Notes: generated by a model from the sequence alone, not told the origin. DNA of 64,000 bases from Sphingobacterium gobiense (GCF_002980575.1 NZ_PVBS01000001.1:1922001-1986000), one strand, 5' to 3'. Positions 17,382 to 26,753 are shown, counted from the stretch's first letter. Made by a program: numbers and translations.

Positions 17382-19502
17382 CTATTTAAATTCTTCTGGC
17401 ACCGGTTTCTCCAACAAGTAATGATAATAAAAGCGTACCCGTTCTTTAAAATCATATGCTGATTTCGAACGTGCAAATCCATGACGACTACCAGGATAAA
17501 TCATTAGCTCAAAGGGAACATCCCTGTCTGTCAATGCGTCCACCAATTGCATCGTATTTTGCATATGTACATTATCATCAATATCTCCGTGCATAATGCG
17601 CAGCCCTCCTTTGTATTTATCTACATACGTCAGTATCGAACCCGCTTGATATCCTAGTGAATTATCTTGAGGAGTGTCCATCCATCTCTCCGTATAATGC
17701 GTATCATACAGCTCCCAACTAGTCACGGGCGCGCCCGCAATCCCATAGTCAAAATAGTCGGCACCTTTTGTCAGCGCCAAACAGGTCATATAGCCACCAT
17801 AACTATGCCCAGTAATCAACAGTTTATTATTGGCTACCCATGGCTTTGCTTTTAACCATTTTGCAATGGTAATGTAGTCTATCATTTCCCATTTGCCCAG
17901 GTTTCTGTGCATCAAAGCCACACCTTGTTTGCCGAAATGACCGGAGGCCCGGTGATCACAGACAATTTGGATGATTCCTTCTTTCGCCCAATACTGATTA
18001 GATGTGCCTTTCCAGGTGTTTCGCACGGTTCCAGCATCAGGTCCGCCGTAAATGCTCATAATTACTGGATAAACTTTACTTTCGTCAAAATCTACAGGAT
18101 ACGTTATGATAATCGGTAAATCAAATTTTCCGTCTTCTGAGGGAATAGTAAAATATTCCGTTTTCCCGATATTATAATCGCCAAAATGACTTCCTTTACT
18201 ATCCGCCAATTCTTTTATGAGTTTACCTTTATTATCGACTAATACTACTTTATTTGGAGTGGAGACATTAGAATAGTTAGTTATAAAGTGTTTTCCATCT
18301 GGTGAAACTTTCACTTGATGCGTATAGTCTCCGAATGTCAGGCGTTTTAATCGCTTTCCGGTATAATCTACACGATATAGATCTACAGTAGCAGAGTTTT
18401 CCTTACGTGCTGTAAAATACACGACTTTATTTTTTTCGTCTATCAACTCCAACGACATTACTTGCCAATTACCAAACGTCAATGGATTAACTAACTTGCC
18501 TTCCAATGTATATAGATAATAATGAGCCCATCCCGTACGATCAGACTTTAAAATATAATGCTTGTTGTCCGCCAAGTAGGTTATGCGTTCGCTGTGATCA
18601 AGATTAATCCAGGTGGGTTGTTTTTCATCATATATCTCGATTTTACTGCCATCCGTAGGTTTGACGGAATAGAATTTCAGGTTCGTTTGGTCGCGATTCA
18701 TCCACTGTACCATGATGGATTGACTATCAAAGCTCCAATAAGGCTCTCCAAAATATTGGTCATCTTTCTCGTTAAAATCTGCCCAAACAATTGGAGACCC
18801 TTCCACCTTGACAAAACCTACTTTTACTTCAGGATTAGGATCCCCCGCTTTTGGATAGCGTGTTTCCTCCAAATATCCGTGCTGCCCTTTCGAAACATAA
18901 ATAGGGAACATTGGCACCTGCGTATCATCAAAGCGCATAAAAGCCAATTGTTTACTATCTGGTGACCACCAAAATGCTTTATAATTTGTTGGACGACCCA
19001 AAATTTCTTCATAATACACCCAAGAGGACCAACCGTTATAGATAACATCTGTACCGTCTGACGTGTAGCGAATTTCACTTCCATCGTCTACTTTCACACT
19101 ATATAAATCGTTATCCCGCGTAAATGCTACATATTTCCCATCTGGCGACAACGTTGGATTCTTTTCTTCTATGTCGGAGGATTGTGTTAAGCGTCTATCC
19201 GGATCATTTCCGTAACGGATATAGATATCTTTATCTTTAACAAACACCTCTGTATCCGACTTAACCGGCGGCGTATAAGATATGCGTTCACCTGTTTTTA
19301 CATGCACTTGATAAAGTTTGCCGTCCGTAACATCACGTTCAATATAATGATCATTATCCGCCCAACCAGTATATTGGTTGATCGGTTTCGTGATCGAAGT
19401 TTCCTGCCCCCATGCTTGGGCAAAGCTCAATGTTTTCTTCTGAGCCTGTAACTGGGTAACAAATAGAAGCCCTATAAGTGATTTTACTAAAATCTTATTC
19501 AT
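17382..19502 (-). CDS. S9 family dipeptidyl peptidase IV
   Basis: 706 residues from the ATG at 19502, which gives a clean signal peptide (KSLIGLLFVTQLQAQ). The longer in-frame start at 19586 would run through the upstream terminator, so it is rejected. An N-terminal beta-propeller (about residues 60-440) precedes an alpha/beta-hydrolase domain with Ser in GHSYGGYM, Asp in HGDIDDNVH and His in GSRHGF. The double-Glu motif typical of DPP4 appears as YYEEILGR. The periplasmic enzyme removes Xaa-Pro dipeptides. It is common in protein-degrading Bacteroidota. Confidence 0.92.
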   Translation of the reverse strand: MNKILVKSLIGLLFVTQLQAQKKTLSFAQAWGQETSITKPINQYTGWADNDHYIERDVTDGKLYQVHVKTGERISYTPPVKSDTEVFVKDKDIYIRYGNDPDRRLTQSSDIEEKNPTLSPDGKYVAFTRDNDLYSVKVDDGSEIRYTSDGTDVIYNGWSSWVYYEEILGRPTNYKAFWWSPDSKQLAFMRFDDTQVPMFPIYVSKGQHGYLEETRYPKAGDPNPEVKVGFVKVEGSPIVWADFNEKDDQYFGEPYWSFDSQSIMVQWMNRDQTNLKFYSVKPTDGSKIEIYDEKQPTWINLDHSERITYLADNKHYILKSDRTGWAHYYLYTLEGKLVNPLTFGNWQVMSLELIDEKNKVVYFTARKENSATVDLYRVDYTGKRLKRLTFGDYTHQVKVSPDGKHFITNYSNVSTPNKVVLVDNKGKLIKELADSKGSHFGDYNIGKTEYFTIPSEDGKFDLPIIITYPVDFDESKVYPVIMSIYGGPDAGTVRNTWKGTSNQYWAKEGIIQIVCDHRASGHFGKQGVALMHRNLGKWEMIDYITIAKWLKAKPWVANNKLLITGHSYGGYMTCLALTKGADYFDYGIAGAPVTSWELYDTHYTERWMDTPQDNSLGYQAGSILTYVDKYKGGLRIMHGDIDDNVHMQNTMQLVDALTDRDVPFELMIYPGSRHGFARSKSAYDFKERVRFYYHYLLEKPVPEEFK

Positions 19503-19540
19503 AATGGATGTTGATAACGCCACGAAATTAACAATAATAT

Positions 19541-19568
19541 AATAAAAAAAGCCACTTAATAGTGGCTT
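19541..19568 (-). terminator. Terminator of the PUR-type gene
   Basis: Minus-strand AAGCCACT-ATTA-AGTGGCTT followed by a run of T. It separates this gene from the DPP-IV gene. Confidence 0.75.
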
Positions 19569-19591
19569 CATATGTTTTACGTTCAAATGCG

Positions 19592-19915
19592 TTAGAAAGA
19601 ATAATCGTCTTTCTGTGCATATTCGGCCGGGTCTTCTTGATTCGGTTCGTAACGCTTTTCGACAACTTCTTGGTTAGCCTTGATATAGTCCACAACCTCT
19701 GTCAACCCTTCAGCAAATTTTTCAAAATCTTCTTTGTACAAGAAAATCTTGTGCTTAATAAATTGTCCATCTTCAAAACGCTTTTTGCTTTCCGTGATGG
19801 TTACATAGTAATCGTTCGAACGAGTTGCTTTTACATCAAAAAAATAAGTACGTTTTCCCGCTCTCACCTTTTTTGAAAATACTTCTTCACGCTCTTTGTT
19901 TTCAAAATCTCCCAT
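19592..19915 (-). CDS. PUR-alpha-like nucleic-acid-binding protein (DUF3276)
   Basis: 107 residues with a single PUR repeat: EVFSKKVRAGKRTYFFDVKATRSNDYYVTITESKK, followed by an amphipathic helix (FEKFAEGLTEVVDYI) and an acidic C-terminal tail. Bacteroidota and spirochaete members bind single-stranded DNA or RNA; Borrelia BpuR is a known relative. A minus-strand TAAATTTG box is at 19989-19996. The gene is monocistronic and ends in a terminator. Confidence 0.85.
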   Translation of the reverse strand: MGDFENKEREEVFSKKVRAGKRTYFFDVKATRSNDYYVTITESKKRFEDGQFIKHKIFLYKEDFEKFAEGLTEVVDYIKANQEVVEKRYEPNQEDPAEYAQKDDYSF

Positions 19916-20089
19916 TAGTAGTGTATTGTAAGTATTTAAGTTTAAATCCTTTTTCGCTATAAATATATAATAATTAATTTCATGTTTCCAAATTTAATTA
20001 AAAAAACCTTTATAATCTGCTGTACGAATACCAACATGGATGAAAGCACCAAGAATTTTCTCGAGACTTTATTTACGTAATTGAAAGAT

Positions 20090-20122
20090 TTCACCGAAAA
20101 AAAAAAGGCGTTTACCGAAAAA
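20090..20122 (+). promoter_or_regulatory. 21-bp-spaced direct repeat, candidate LytTR-regulator site
   Basis: TTCACCGAAAAA (20090-20101) and TTTACCGAAAAA (20111-20122) match at 11 of 12 positions and start exactly 21 bp apart. LytTR regulators bind direct repeats about two helical turns apart. The site lies 48-80 bases upstream of the TACTTTTG box of an operon that encodes a LytTR regulator. Confidence 0.45.
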
Positions 20123-20169
20123 GTGCATTGTATTACCTATTTTGGTTAACGTATTATTAAGGATTGCAT

Positions 20170-20177
20170 TACTTTTG
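20170..20177 (+). promoter_or_regulatory. -7 box TACTTTTG of the LiaF-LytSR operon
   Basis: Perfect TAnnTTTG match 26 bases before the ATG at 20204. No TTG lies 19-20 bases upstream, which would suit an activator-dependent promoter. Confidence 0.45.
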
Positions 20178-20203
20178 ACTTAAATATAAAAATACAAGTA
20201 GTG

Positions 20204-21079
20204 ATGGAAAGAGAAAGAGATCATAAAACACCACCCCCTATTCCGCCCCGCGGCAATAACAAAAGTGCAAATATTGTCGGATTTGCCATCGTATTCTTGG
20301 GTATGGCTCTCTTGATGCGTAATCTGGACCTGGGTTTTCCGTTTCCGAGGAACATCTTTGGTTGGGAAATGATTTTGATCATCATTGGGATAGTGATTGG
20401 TATAAATTCAAAATTTGAAAAGAAATCTTCGATCATTTTGATTGCGATTGGTGGACTTTTCTTTCTCAAAAGGTTTTTAGATGTTCCTTTCTGGGGCACC
20501 ATATTTCCTATGATGGCTATCATCCTCGGCATCTATTTTATTGTACGGAACCGTAATCAATCAACCCCGCCTATTCCTCCATACACGCCGTCGGACAAAG
20601 ACAAAGATGAATTCGACTGGGACAAGCGCGTGGATGTTGCTAATGAACCTGCTGATGCGTATAAATCTTCATTTGAACGACCACGTGATGGATCCCTTGA
20701 TGATCAACAACAAACAAAAAAGGCATACACATATGAAGGGGAAAACTACATCAAAGTAGAATCTATATTTGGTTACGCAAAAAAAATTATTTTCTCGAAA
20801 AATTTTCGCGGAGGCACTATGACGAATCTCTTTGGTAGTACCGAAATCAACTTACTGCAGGCTGATATACAGCAGCCGGTAGCGCTGGATGTATTTCAAC
20901 TATTCGGAAGCACGAAGATTATTGTCCCTCCACACTGGATCGTTGCGACAACGGCTTCAAGCATATTGAGCGAGAACGACGACAGACGTGTAATATTGGC
21001 TAACGTAACAGATCAGAACAAATGCCTGTATATCACTGGTACATCTATCTTCGGAAACATCACCATAAAAAACAGTTAA
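20204..21079 (+). CDS. LiaF-like membrane protein (DUF5668 plus cell-wall-stress C-terminal domain)
   Basis: 291 residues from the ATG at 20204 (a GTG precedes it by one codon). After a proline-rich start (KTPPPIPPRGN) come four hydrophobic segments (residues about 22-120), a second proline-rich linker (STPPIPPYTP), a charged linker and a C-terminal beta-rich domain (KVESIFGYAKKII, then LFGSTEINLLQADI and FGSTKIIVPPHW). This matches the LiaF/YvqF 'cell wall-active antibiotics response' family. In Bacillus LiaF inhibits the LiaSR system. Here the downstream partners are LytS/LytR types, 6 bp away, so a sensor-modulating role is inferred. Confidence 0.82.
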   Translation: MERERDHKTPPPIPPRGNNKSANIVGFAIVFLGMALLMRNLDLGFPFPRNIFGWEMILIIIGIVIGINSKFEKKSSIILIAIGGLFFLKRFLDVPFWGTIFPMMAIILGIYFIVRNRNQSTPPIPPYTPSDKDKDEFDWDKRVDVANEPADAYKSSFERPRDGSLDDQQQTKKAYTYEGENYIKVESIFGYAKKIIFSKNFRGGTMTNLFGSTEINLLQADIQQPVALDVFQLFGSTKIIVPPHWIVATTASSILSENDDRRVILANVTDQNKCLYITGTSIFGNITIKNS

Positions 21080-21085
21080 TGTATA

Positions 21086-22123
21086 ATGACGTTTAAGTTA
21101 ACGACAAAAAACCGTCTAATCCATGTTAGTGCATGGACGATCTGCATTTTATATTTTGCTGTTTCTTATTTCCTATTGTGGTGGGATTTGAGTCCGAAAG
21201 CGGTTGCACCTTATGAACCGATAGTGGGTTCGCTTTCTATAACCATCTGTTGTTATCTAATTTACACCACATTGCAATTTTATTTGCCGCGCAAGAATCA
21301 ATATGTGAAAATTATATTAATTTGTTTAGTCCTGACCGTTATGAGTATCGGACTGTCTATATTTTTCCTAAATCAGTTTTTTGACGATTTCTCATTGTCG
21401 CGTTTTTACCAAGTCTTACCCTATCGCTTTATCATTAACTTTCTATTGTTATTGTGTGTAACGATTATCAATGTTTTCTGGAATATCCAGGAAGAGTATG
21501 AGGAAAATAAAAAAAGAAAAGAGGAATCAGAGCGCATACTACGAGATGCAGAATTGTATAATTTGCGCCAACAACTTCAACCCCACTTCCTATTTAATAG
21601 CCTTAACTCAATCATCGCTCTTATTGGTATTAAGCCTGATGAAGCGCGTAATATGACATTCCAGCTCTCTGATTTCTTACGTGGCACGATGCGGAAAGAT
21701 GATAAGCAACTAATCCCGCTCACGGATGAAATCGCCCATTTACGACTATATCTTGATATTGAGAAAGTACGCTTCGGACATCGGTTAACGACAAAATTCC
21801 ATTTACAGAAAGAAACAGATCACGCGAAAGTTCCCTCAATGATTATCCAGCCTCTATTAGAAAATGCTATTAAATTTGGCTTATATAACATGATTGGTGA
21901 GGTCGAAATCACGATTGATATCCGTATAGAAAACTACATGTTGTATATTAAGATTACAAATCCATTTGATTCCGATCAATTTGAAGGCAGAAAAGGCACC
22001 GGATTTGGGCTTTCCAGTATCCAACGTCGACTGTTCTTGCTGTATAGTCGTACAGATTTATTGGAAACCTCTATTCAAGACCATATATTTACATCAACCC
22101 TAAAAATTCCACAATATGATTAA
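21086..22123 (+). CDS. LytS-type sensor histidine kinase
   Basis: 345 residues. Four predicted TM helices (residues about 15-135) lead by a short coiled coil into a His_kinase (PF06580) domain: LRQQLQPHFLFNSLNSII carries the phosphorylated His, LLENAIKFGLY is the N-box and GTGFGLSSIQRRL the G-box. There is no extracellular sensor domain, so the input is probably intramembrane or comes through the LiaF-like partner. The regulator gene overlaps its 3' end by 8 bp. Confidence 0.92.
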   Translation: MTFKLTTKNRLIHVSAWTICILYFAVSYFLLWWDLSPKAVAPYEPIVGSLSITICCYLIYTTLQFYLPRKNQYVKIILICLVLTVMSIGLSIFFLNQFFDDFSLSRFYQVLPYRFIINFLLLLCVTIINVFWNIQEEYEENKKRKEESERILRDAELYNLRQQLQPHFLFNSLNSIIALIGIKPDEARNMTFQLSDFLRGTMRKDDKQLIPLTDEIAHLRLYLDIEKVRFGHRLTTKFHLQKETDHAKVPSMIIQPLLENAIKFGLYNMIGEVEITIDIRIENYMLYIKITNPFDSDQFEGRKGTGFGLSSIQRRLFLLYSRTDLLETSIQDHIFTSTLKIPQYD

Positions 22124-22853
22124 GATTATCGTTATAGACGATGAGCCTTTAGCACGCATGGTTATCTCCGAATATTTACAACAACACCATGATGTCAAAA
22201 TCGTTGCCGAATGCGGAGATGGCTTTGAAGGTGCAAAAATGATTCAACAGTTACATCCTGATCTTATCTTTTTGGATATTCAAATGCCAAAATTGACCGG
22301 ATTCGAAATGTTAGAGATTCTAGACGAGATGCCCAACGTCATCTTTACGACAGCTTTTGACGAGTTTGCCATCAAAGCTTTTGAGAAAAACGCAATTGAT
22401 TATCTGCTAAAGCCAATCAACAGAGATCGATTCGAACAGGCATTAACAAAATTCAAAAATAGGCATCTTAACCAAACTCCAAAGGAAACTTCTGCAAAAA
22501 TAGACGCTGTTAGAGAGGAAGAAACATTGGAGCGTATCGTTGTAAAAAACGGTTCACAGATTAAGATAATCCCTGTGCAACAGGTCGTGTATTTGGAAGC
22601 ATACGACGATTACGTCAAAATACACACGAAAGACGGTATGTTTTTAAAAAATAAGACAATGAGCTCTTTTGAGAAACAGTTAGACCCTAAGCAATTCGTA
22701 CGGGTACATCGTTCGTTTATCGCGAAAGTAGATCAACTTGCGAAAATTGAGCCGATGGAGAAAGAAAGTTACATCGCCACATTGTTAACTGGGGAAAAAA
22801 TCAATATCAGTAAGTCGGGATACGCACGTTTAAAACAAATAATTGGCTTATAA
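22116..22853 (+). CDS. LytR/AgrA-type response regulator with LytTR domain
   Basis: 245 residues. The receiver domain (1-120) has acidic residues D8-D9 and the phospho-acceptor D54 in LIFLDIQMPKLTG; the Lys is in DYLLKPINRDRF. The LytTR DNA-binding domain (about 140-244) contains VYLEAYDDYVKIHTKDGMFL and FVRVHRSFIAKVDQL. It overlaps the kinase gene by 8 bp, so the pair is translationally coupled. The direct repeat at 20090-20122 could be its own operator. Confidence 0.93.
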   Translation: MIKIIVIDDEPLARMVISEYLQQHHDVKIVAECGDGFEGAKMIQQLHPDLIFLDIQMPKLTGFEMLEILDEMPNVIFTTAFDEFAIKAFEKNAIDYLLKPINRDRFEQALTKFKNRHLNQTPKETSAKIDAVREEETLERIVVKNGSQIKIIPVQQVVYLEAYDDYVKIHTKDGMFLKNKTMSSFEKQLDPKQFVRVHRSFIAKVDQLAKIEPMEKESYIATLLTGEKINISKSGYARLKQIIGL

Positions 22854-22953
22854 ACGTTCGTTTCACATCTAAATATTTGTCTTTTAATGACCATCTAGAA
22901 TATCCCTTTTATCATTACACGGATTAGTGTTTTATAAGAAGGGGATATTTCTG

Positions 22954-22961
22954 TAATTTTG
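22954..22961 (+). promoter_or_regulatory. -7 box TAATTTTG of the serine hydrolase gene
   Basis: Ends 4 bases before the ATG at 22966, implying a near-leaderless transcript; -33 is weak. Confidence 0.45.
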
Positions 22962-22965
22962 CGGT

Positions 22966-24408
22966 ATGATTCGCTATTTATTTTTCTTACTGTTGATGTG
23001 CTCTGCGCTGACGGGATTGGGACAAACGAGGACAGAAGATGCCAATCGAGCTGTTTTCAATAAAATAGAATTTTTCATCAACATGCAGATGACAGATTCT
23101 ATTTACAATTTAGCCTCGGATGGTTTTAAAGAACAAGTTAGCAAGGACCAGCTCACCTTTATGCTACAGAATCTTTACCAATTAGGCAGAATAATCGATG
23201 TGGAAGTGGAAGATTTTAAAAGTCAGACAGCCACTTATCGGGTATATTTTACAGATGAGCGTCAACTGCTGGCCAAACTGGCTGTAGACAGTACATATCA
23301 TTATACTGCTTTAGCTTTTACCCCAGCAGACAATAGTACGCAGAAAGTTGAAAAACCGGAAAAAGAAGAAGTGATTAGTCAGGTAGAAAAGGAAACCCCC
23401 TTAGATTTCTACATTGATTCAGTAGCCCATACGTATATCAAAAAAACGAACACACAGTCTTTGGCGGTGGCGGTTTTTCACAAAAATAAATACAAAACAT
23501 TTCTGTACGGTGAAACCGAAAAAGGCAACAATACACTTCCCACAGAAAATACATTGTATGAAATAGGTTCGCTAACCAAGGTATTCACAGCGACATTGCT
23601 TGCTGATCTCGTCACAAAAGACATCGTCCAGTTGGATGACTCCATAGCACGTTTCCTCCCCGATTCAGTTTCTTCCAATTCGTCATTGAAAGGAATTACT
23701 TTTAAAACTTTAGCGAACCATACATCTGGGCTTCCGCGCATGGCAGATAACTGGAACCGGATTGCTGGATATAATGAAAAAGACCCCTATACAGCTTATG
23801 ATCAGAAAGCGCTTTTTAGCTTTCTAAAACATTACCAACCGCTGCGTGAGCCGGGCGTGGAATATGAATATAGTAACGTTGGCTATGGGGTGTTGGGCGA
23901 GCTAATCGCTATTATCAGCAAAAAATCTTATATGGAATGCCTACAAGAGACTATTTTGGCACCTTTACTACTTAACAACACGACCGACAGGCCAGATACG
24001 AAAAAACAGCAAACGATTCTCCTTGGATTAGATAAAGACGGAAATACAACACCACTATGGAATTGGAAAACGATGGTAGGTGCTGGTGGCTTAAAATCTA
24101 ACATAAGAGATCTTATGCTATTTGCTGTCGAACAATTCAAAATGCCAGAAAACGAGTTGCAAAACGCGATGGCCTTAACGAGACAATTCACTTTTTTTAC
24201 GCCAGATAATATGGATATTGGCTTAGGCTGGCACATGAGCATGCTTGATGGTATAATATATTTCCATCACACGGGCGGAACGGCAGGCAGCAGTTCATTC
24301 ATAGGCATCTCTCCAGATACCAAAACTGCGGTTGTCATTCTATCTAATGCCTCCGAAAGCGTGCATCCGATCAGTACCGAAATCGTGGAAAAATTGTTGG
24401 GAGAATAG
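22966..24408 (+). CDS. Secreted beta-lactamase-family serine hydrolase with N-terminal DUF3887-like domain
   Basis: 480 residues. A signal peptide (LFFLLLMCSALTGLGQ) is followed by an alpha/beta domain (about 25-120) of DUF3887 type, a charged linker (KVEKPEKEEVISQVEKE), then a class C beta-lactamase/PBP4*-like domain. Catalytic motifs: SLTK (SxxK, about residue 204), YSNVGYG (YxN) and HHTGG (HxGG, KTG-equivalent). Such proteins act as D-Ala-D-Ala peptidases or esterases; true beta-lactamase activity is not implied. It follows the LytSR operon but has its own promoter. Confidence 0.85.
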   Translation: MIRYLFFLLLMCSALTGLGQTRTEDANRAVFNKIEFFINMQMTDSIYNLASDGFKEQVSKDQLTFMLQNLYQLGRIIDVEVEDFKSQTATYRVYFTDERQLLAKLAVDSTYHYTALAFTPADNSTQKVEKPEKEEVISQVEKETPLDFYIDSVAHTYIKKTNTQSLAVAVFHKNKYKTFLYGETEKGNNTLPTENTLYEIGSLTKVFTATLLADLVTKDIVQLDDSIARFLPDSVSSNSSLKGITFKTLANHTSGLPRMADNWNRIAGYNEKDPYTAYDQKALFSFLKHYQPLREPGVEYEYSNVGYGVLGELIAIISKKSYMECLQETILAPLLLNNTTDRPDTKKQQTILLGLDKDGNTTPLWNWKTMVGAGGLKSNIRDLMLFAVEQFKMPENELQNAMALTRQFTFFTPDNMDIGLGWHMSMLDGIIYFHHTGGTAGSSSFIGISPDTKTAVVILSNASESVHPISTEIVEKLLGE

Positions 24409-24463
24409 GCTAAAGCCATATTAGAAAGATAAACTCGCACTCGAAAGTATCCGAAAAATTACC

Positions 24464-24471
24464 TAAGTTTG
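24464..24471 (+). promoter_or_regulatory. -7 box TAAGTTTG of purN
   Basis: Perfect TAnnTTTG, 37 bases before the GTG start; -33 is weak. Confidence 0.35.
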
Positions 24472-24508
24472 GGTAAAAATCAACTTAATAAATAAAAGAC
24501 ACATTATC

Positions 24509-25084
24509 GTGAAAAAACGCATTGCTATTTTTGCTTCCGGCTCAGGTTCTAATGCACAGAAAATTATGGAACATTTTAAGTATTCCAATCTGGCCGAGGT
24601 AGCTTTGGTGTTGAGCAATAATCCTGAAGCCTACGTTCTACAACGTGCCGATAACTTCGAGATCCCGTCGCATATTTTTGACAAGAAAGCTCTTTATGAA
24701 ACAGATGAAATCATTGATATTTTAAAACGTTTGGAGATAGACCTCATTGTTCTAGCTGGTTTTTTATGGTTAGTTCCCCAACATCTTTTGAAAGCTTTCC
24801 CAAATAAAATCATCAATATCCATCCTGCTTTACTACCTAAATATGGAGGAAAGGGAATGTACGGCGATCGCGTTCATAAGACTGTTCTTGCGGCGGGAGA
24901 TGAAGAACATGGCATCACAATCCATTTCGTTAATGAAAACTTTGATGAAGGAGAGGTAATCCACCAAGCTAAATTCAAGATTGAACCGGAGGATACATTG
25001 GAAGTTATCAAGTTTAAAGGGCAGCAATTAGAACATCAATATTTTCCGAAAGTCATCGAGAATCTATTAAAGAAATATAATTAA
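24509..25084 (+). CDS. purN: Phosphoribosylglycinamide formyltransferase
   Basis: 191 residues with a GTG start, chosen because the conserved KRIAIFASGSGSNAQ strand begins right after it. It transfers a formyl group from 10-formyl-THF to GAR in purine synthesis. The HPALLPKYGG motif carries the catalytic His; Asp lies in FVNENFDEGEVIHQ and the phosphate loop in SGSGSN. Length is normal. purH, another step in the same pathway, is 1.8 kb downstream but on a separate transcript. Confidence 0.95.
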   Translation: MKKRIAIFASGSGSNAQKIMEHFKYSNLAEVALVLSNNPEAYVLQRADNFEIPSHIFDKKALYETDEIIDILKRLEIDLIVLAGFLWLVPQHLLKAFPNKIINIHPALLPKYGGKGMYGDRVHKTVLAAGDEEHGITIHFVNENFDEGEVIHQAKFKIEPEDTLEVIKFKGQQLEHQYFPKVIENLLKKYN

Positions 25085-25130
25085 TCGGGATATTAATTCG
25101 CGGTTGCTTTAGACGAATAATACGGACGGC

Positions 25131-25790
25131 TTATTTCTTCTTCATCGTAATCGTTGTAAACGTCCTATCCACCGTTTCCCCAGTTTTACTTTTAACAGTT
25201 TCTGTTTGCGTCTCTATCCCTCTAGGATGGAAAGCCGTATTATCGAAAATTTTTTTAATTTTTTCGTCGTCATATAGGGTAAAACCGAATTCAACAAAAG
25301 GCAGTTGTTTCATAAAATCACCTTGAGCGTAAGTAATATTTAATACCCCGCCCGGCTTTATTACCCGATAAAGCTCAGCTAGCAGTGCCCTTGGGTCATC
25401 CCAAAAGTAAACGGTATTTACTGTAAAAACTTTATCAAAAAAATTGTCTTCGAATGGAATATGCACGCCATCATACAAATAAAAGCTAGCCTGCTCATTA
25501 TCCAGAAATTGCGAATTTAAGCGTTGTGCTTCTTCTTGCATGAGCACAGACATTTCCAAACCGTAATAGCTTAGGTTCTTTTTTTGTTCGAGCAGTTGTG
25601 CAAGATGACCGCAATTGCCATGGCCAAGCTCCAATATCAGCTCCCCATCTTGTAGATCCAGCCGTTTTATGGAATGAAGCGTCATGTTGATATTCGTTTC
25701 ATTCATCATTTCAGCAACTTTAACGCCGTTGTCACCTTGCGGTTGTCGTAATTGCGAGGCTAATTCTTGTAGTTCTTTATTATGGGCCAT
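25131..25790 (-). CDS. Class I SAM-dependent methyltransferase
   Basis: 219 residues. A Rossmann-type SAM site is seen in LILELGHGNCGHLAQLL (about residues 52-68), with motif II-like YGLEMSVLMQEEA, the DKVFTVNTVYFWDDP post-II motif, and PGGVLNITY (motif III). The closest general class is UbiE/Methyltransf_11. The substrate is unknown. It lies after the DUF1080 lipoprotein gene on the same strand with a 125-bp gap, which holds no convincing gene. Confidence 0.85.
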   Translation of the reverse strand: MAHNKELQELASQLRQPQGDNGVKVAEMMNETNINMTLHSIKRLDLQDGELILELGHGNCGHLAQLLEQKKNLSYYGLEMSVLMQEEAQRLNSQFLDNEQASFYLYDGVHIPFEDNFFDKVFTVNTVYFWDDPRALLAELYRVIKPGGVLNITYAQGDFMKQLPFVEFGFTLYDDEKIKKIFDNTAFHPRGIETQTETVKSKTGETVDRTFTTITMKKK

Positions 25791-25915
25791 CTCTTTTAAA
25801 ATTTATGAATGAAAATCATTGAAATAACAACGGCAAAAACTCCGTTAAATATAATCGCCAATTTGACCAAGTATGTCCACCTTCGCTTTCCCGATACGTA
25901 TATTTCATATCTATT

Positions 25916-26641
25916 TTACAGCGGTCTTATCTTAATATTTCGGAAAGAAACTCCCCGCGACCAGTCTTGCAAGGCGATACGTCCTTTGTCGTGTTTTCCG
26001 AACTCCGGATAATCTTTAAATGCACTTCTGGAAACTAAATTCTTCCATGTTGTGGAGTTGAAATCTACTTGAGCCGTCATGTTGCCGTTAAGATAGAATT
26101 CCGTTTTTCCATTTTCTTGTATAATTCGCGAATGGTTCCATTGCCCTACCTTTTTTGTGTTGACGAAGTTCTTCTGCGGGAAAAAAGTATATAGGCAACC
26201 CGACCGTTTCAATGGTTTGTCAAAATCGGCATGTGAATCTTCTAGAAGCTGATATTCTGGTCCCGAATGGTAGGTAGCGTCGATATCTGGTTGCTCCTGA
26301 ACATTCACAAAAACACCGCTGTTTCCCGCTTTCTCCAGTTGCCAATCAAATATCAGCTCATAGTTTTCGAATTCCCTATCCGTAACCAGATCTCCCTTTT
26401 TGAGATCGCTATTGGGATCACAATAAAGGACGCCTCCTTGTACTACCCAAGCAGACGGCGTATTCCCTCGATTATAAACATGCCAATTAGACAAAGATCG
26501 CCCATCGAAAAGCAATTCCCAGCCTTCCTTTTTCTCTTTTTCGCTGAGTGTATTCGGCACCGTATTGGCTACATCACCGCACGCGACAAAAAATAATAAA
26601 ACCGAAACACAAAGGAGCTTAATTATTTTTTTAATATGCAT
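25916..26641 (-). CDS. DUF1080 (3-keto-disaccharide hydrolase-like) lipoprotein
   Basis: 241 residues from the ATG at 26641, which starts a lipoprotein signal (KLLCVSVLLFFVACGD). An earlier ATG at 26671 adds ten residues before it and is less likely. The jelly-roll domain matches DUF1080: GWELLFDGRSLSNW near the start, EYQLLEDSHAD, GQWNHSRII and the terminal GRIALQDWSRGVSFRNIKIRPL. Family members are periplasmic and some hydrolyse 3-keto-sugars made by dehydrogenases; no such dehydrogenase gene is nearby. Confidence 0.87.
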   Translation of the reverse strand: MHIKKIIKLLCVSVLLFFVACGDVANTVPNTLSEKEKKEGWELLFDGRSLSNWHVYNRGNTPSAWVVQGGVLYCDPNSDLKKGDLVTDREFENYELIFDWQLEKAGNSGVFVNVQEQPDIDATYHSGPEYQLLEDSHADFDKPLKRSGCLYTFFPQKNFVNTKKVGQWNHSRIIQENGKTEFYLNGNMTAQVDFNSTTWKNLVSRSAFKDYPEFGKHDKGRIALQDWSRGVSFRNIKIRPL

Positions 26642-26753
26642 ATGGGTAAAATTATGAATATCTGAAAACATCTGATTTTTTATCGACTATGGCTAAATGT
26701 AGAAAATATCCGTGAAATTTAAAAGGCAATGTTTTTTCCACCACTTAAATTCT

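Noticed and set aside
19503..19586. Longer N-terminus for the DPP-IV gene
   Set aside because: It would run through the terminator at 19541-19568 and hide the signal peptide.
25809..26012. Plus-strand ORF of 67 codons between the methyltransferase and DUF1080 genes
   Set aside because: Its second half is antisense to the DUF1080 gene, it shows no recognisable motif, and no promoter or ribosome site supports it.
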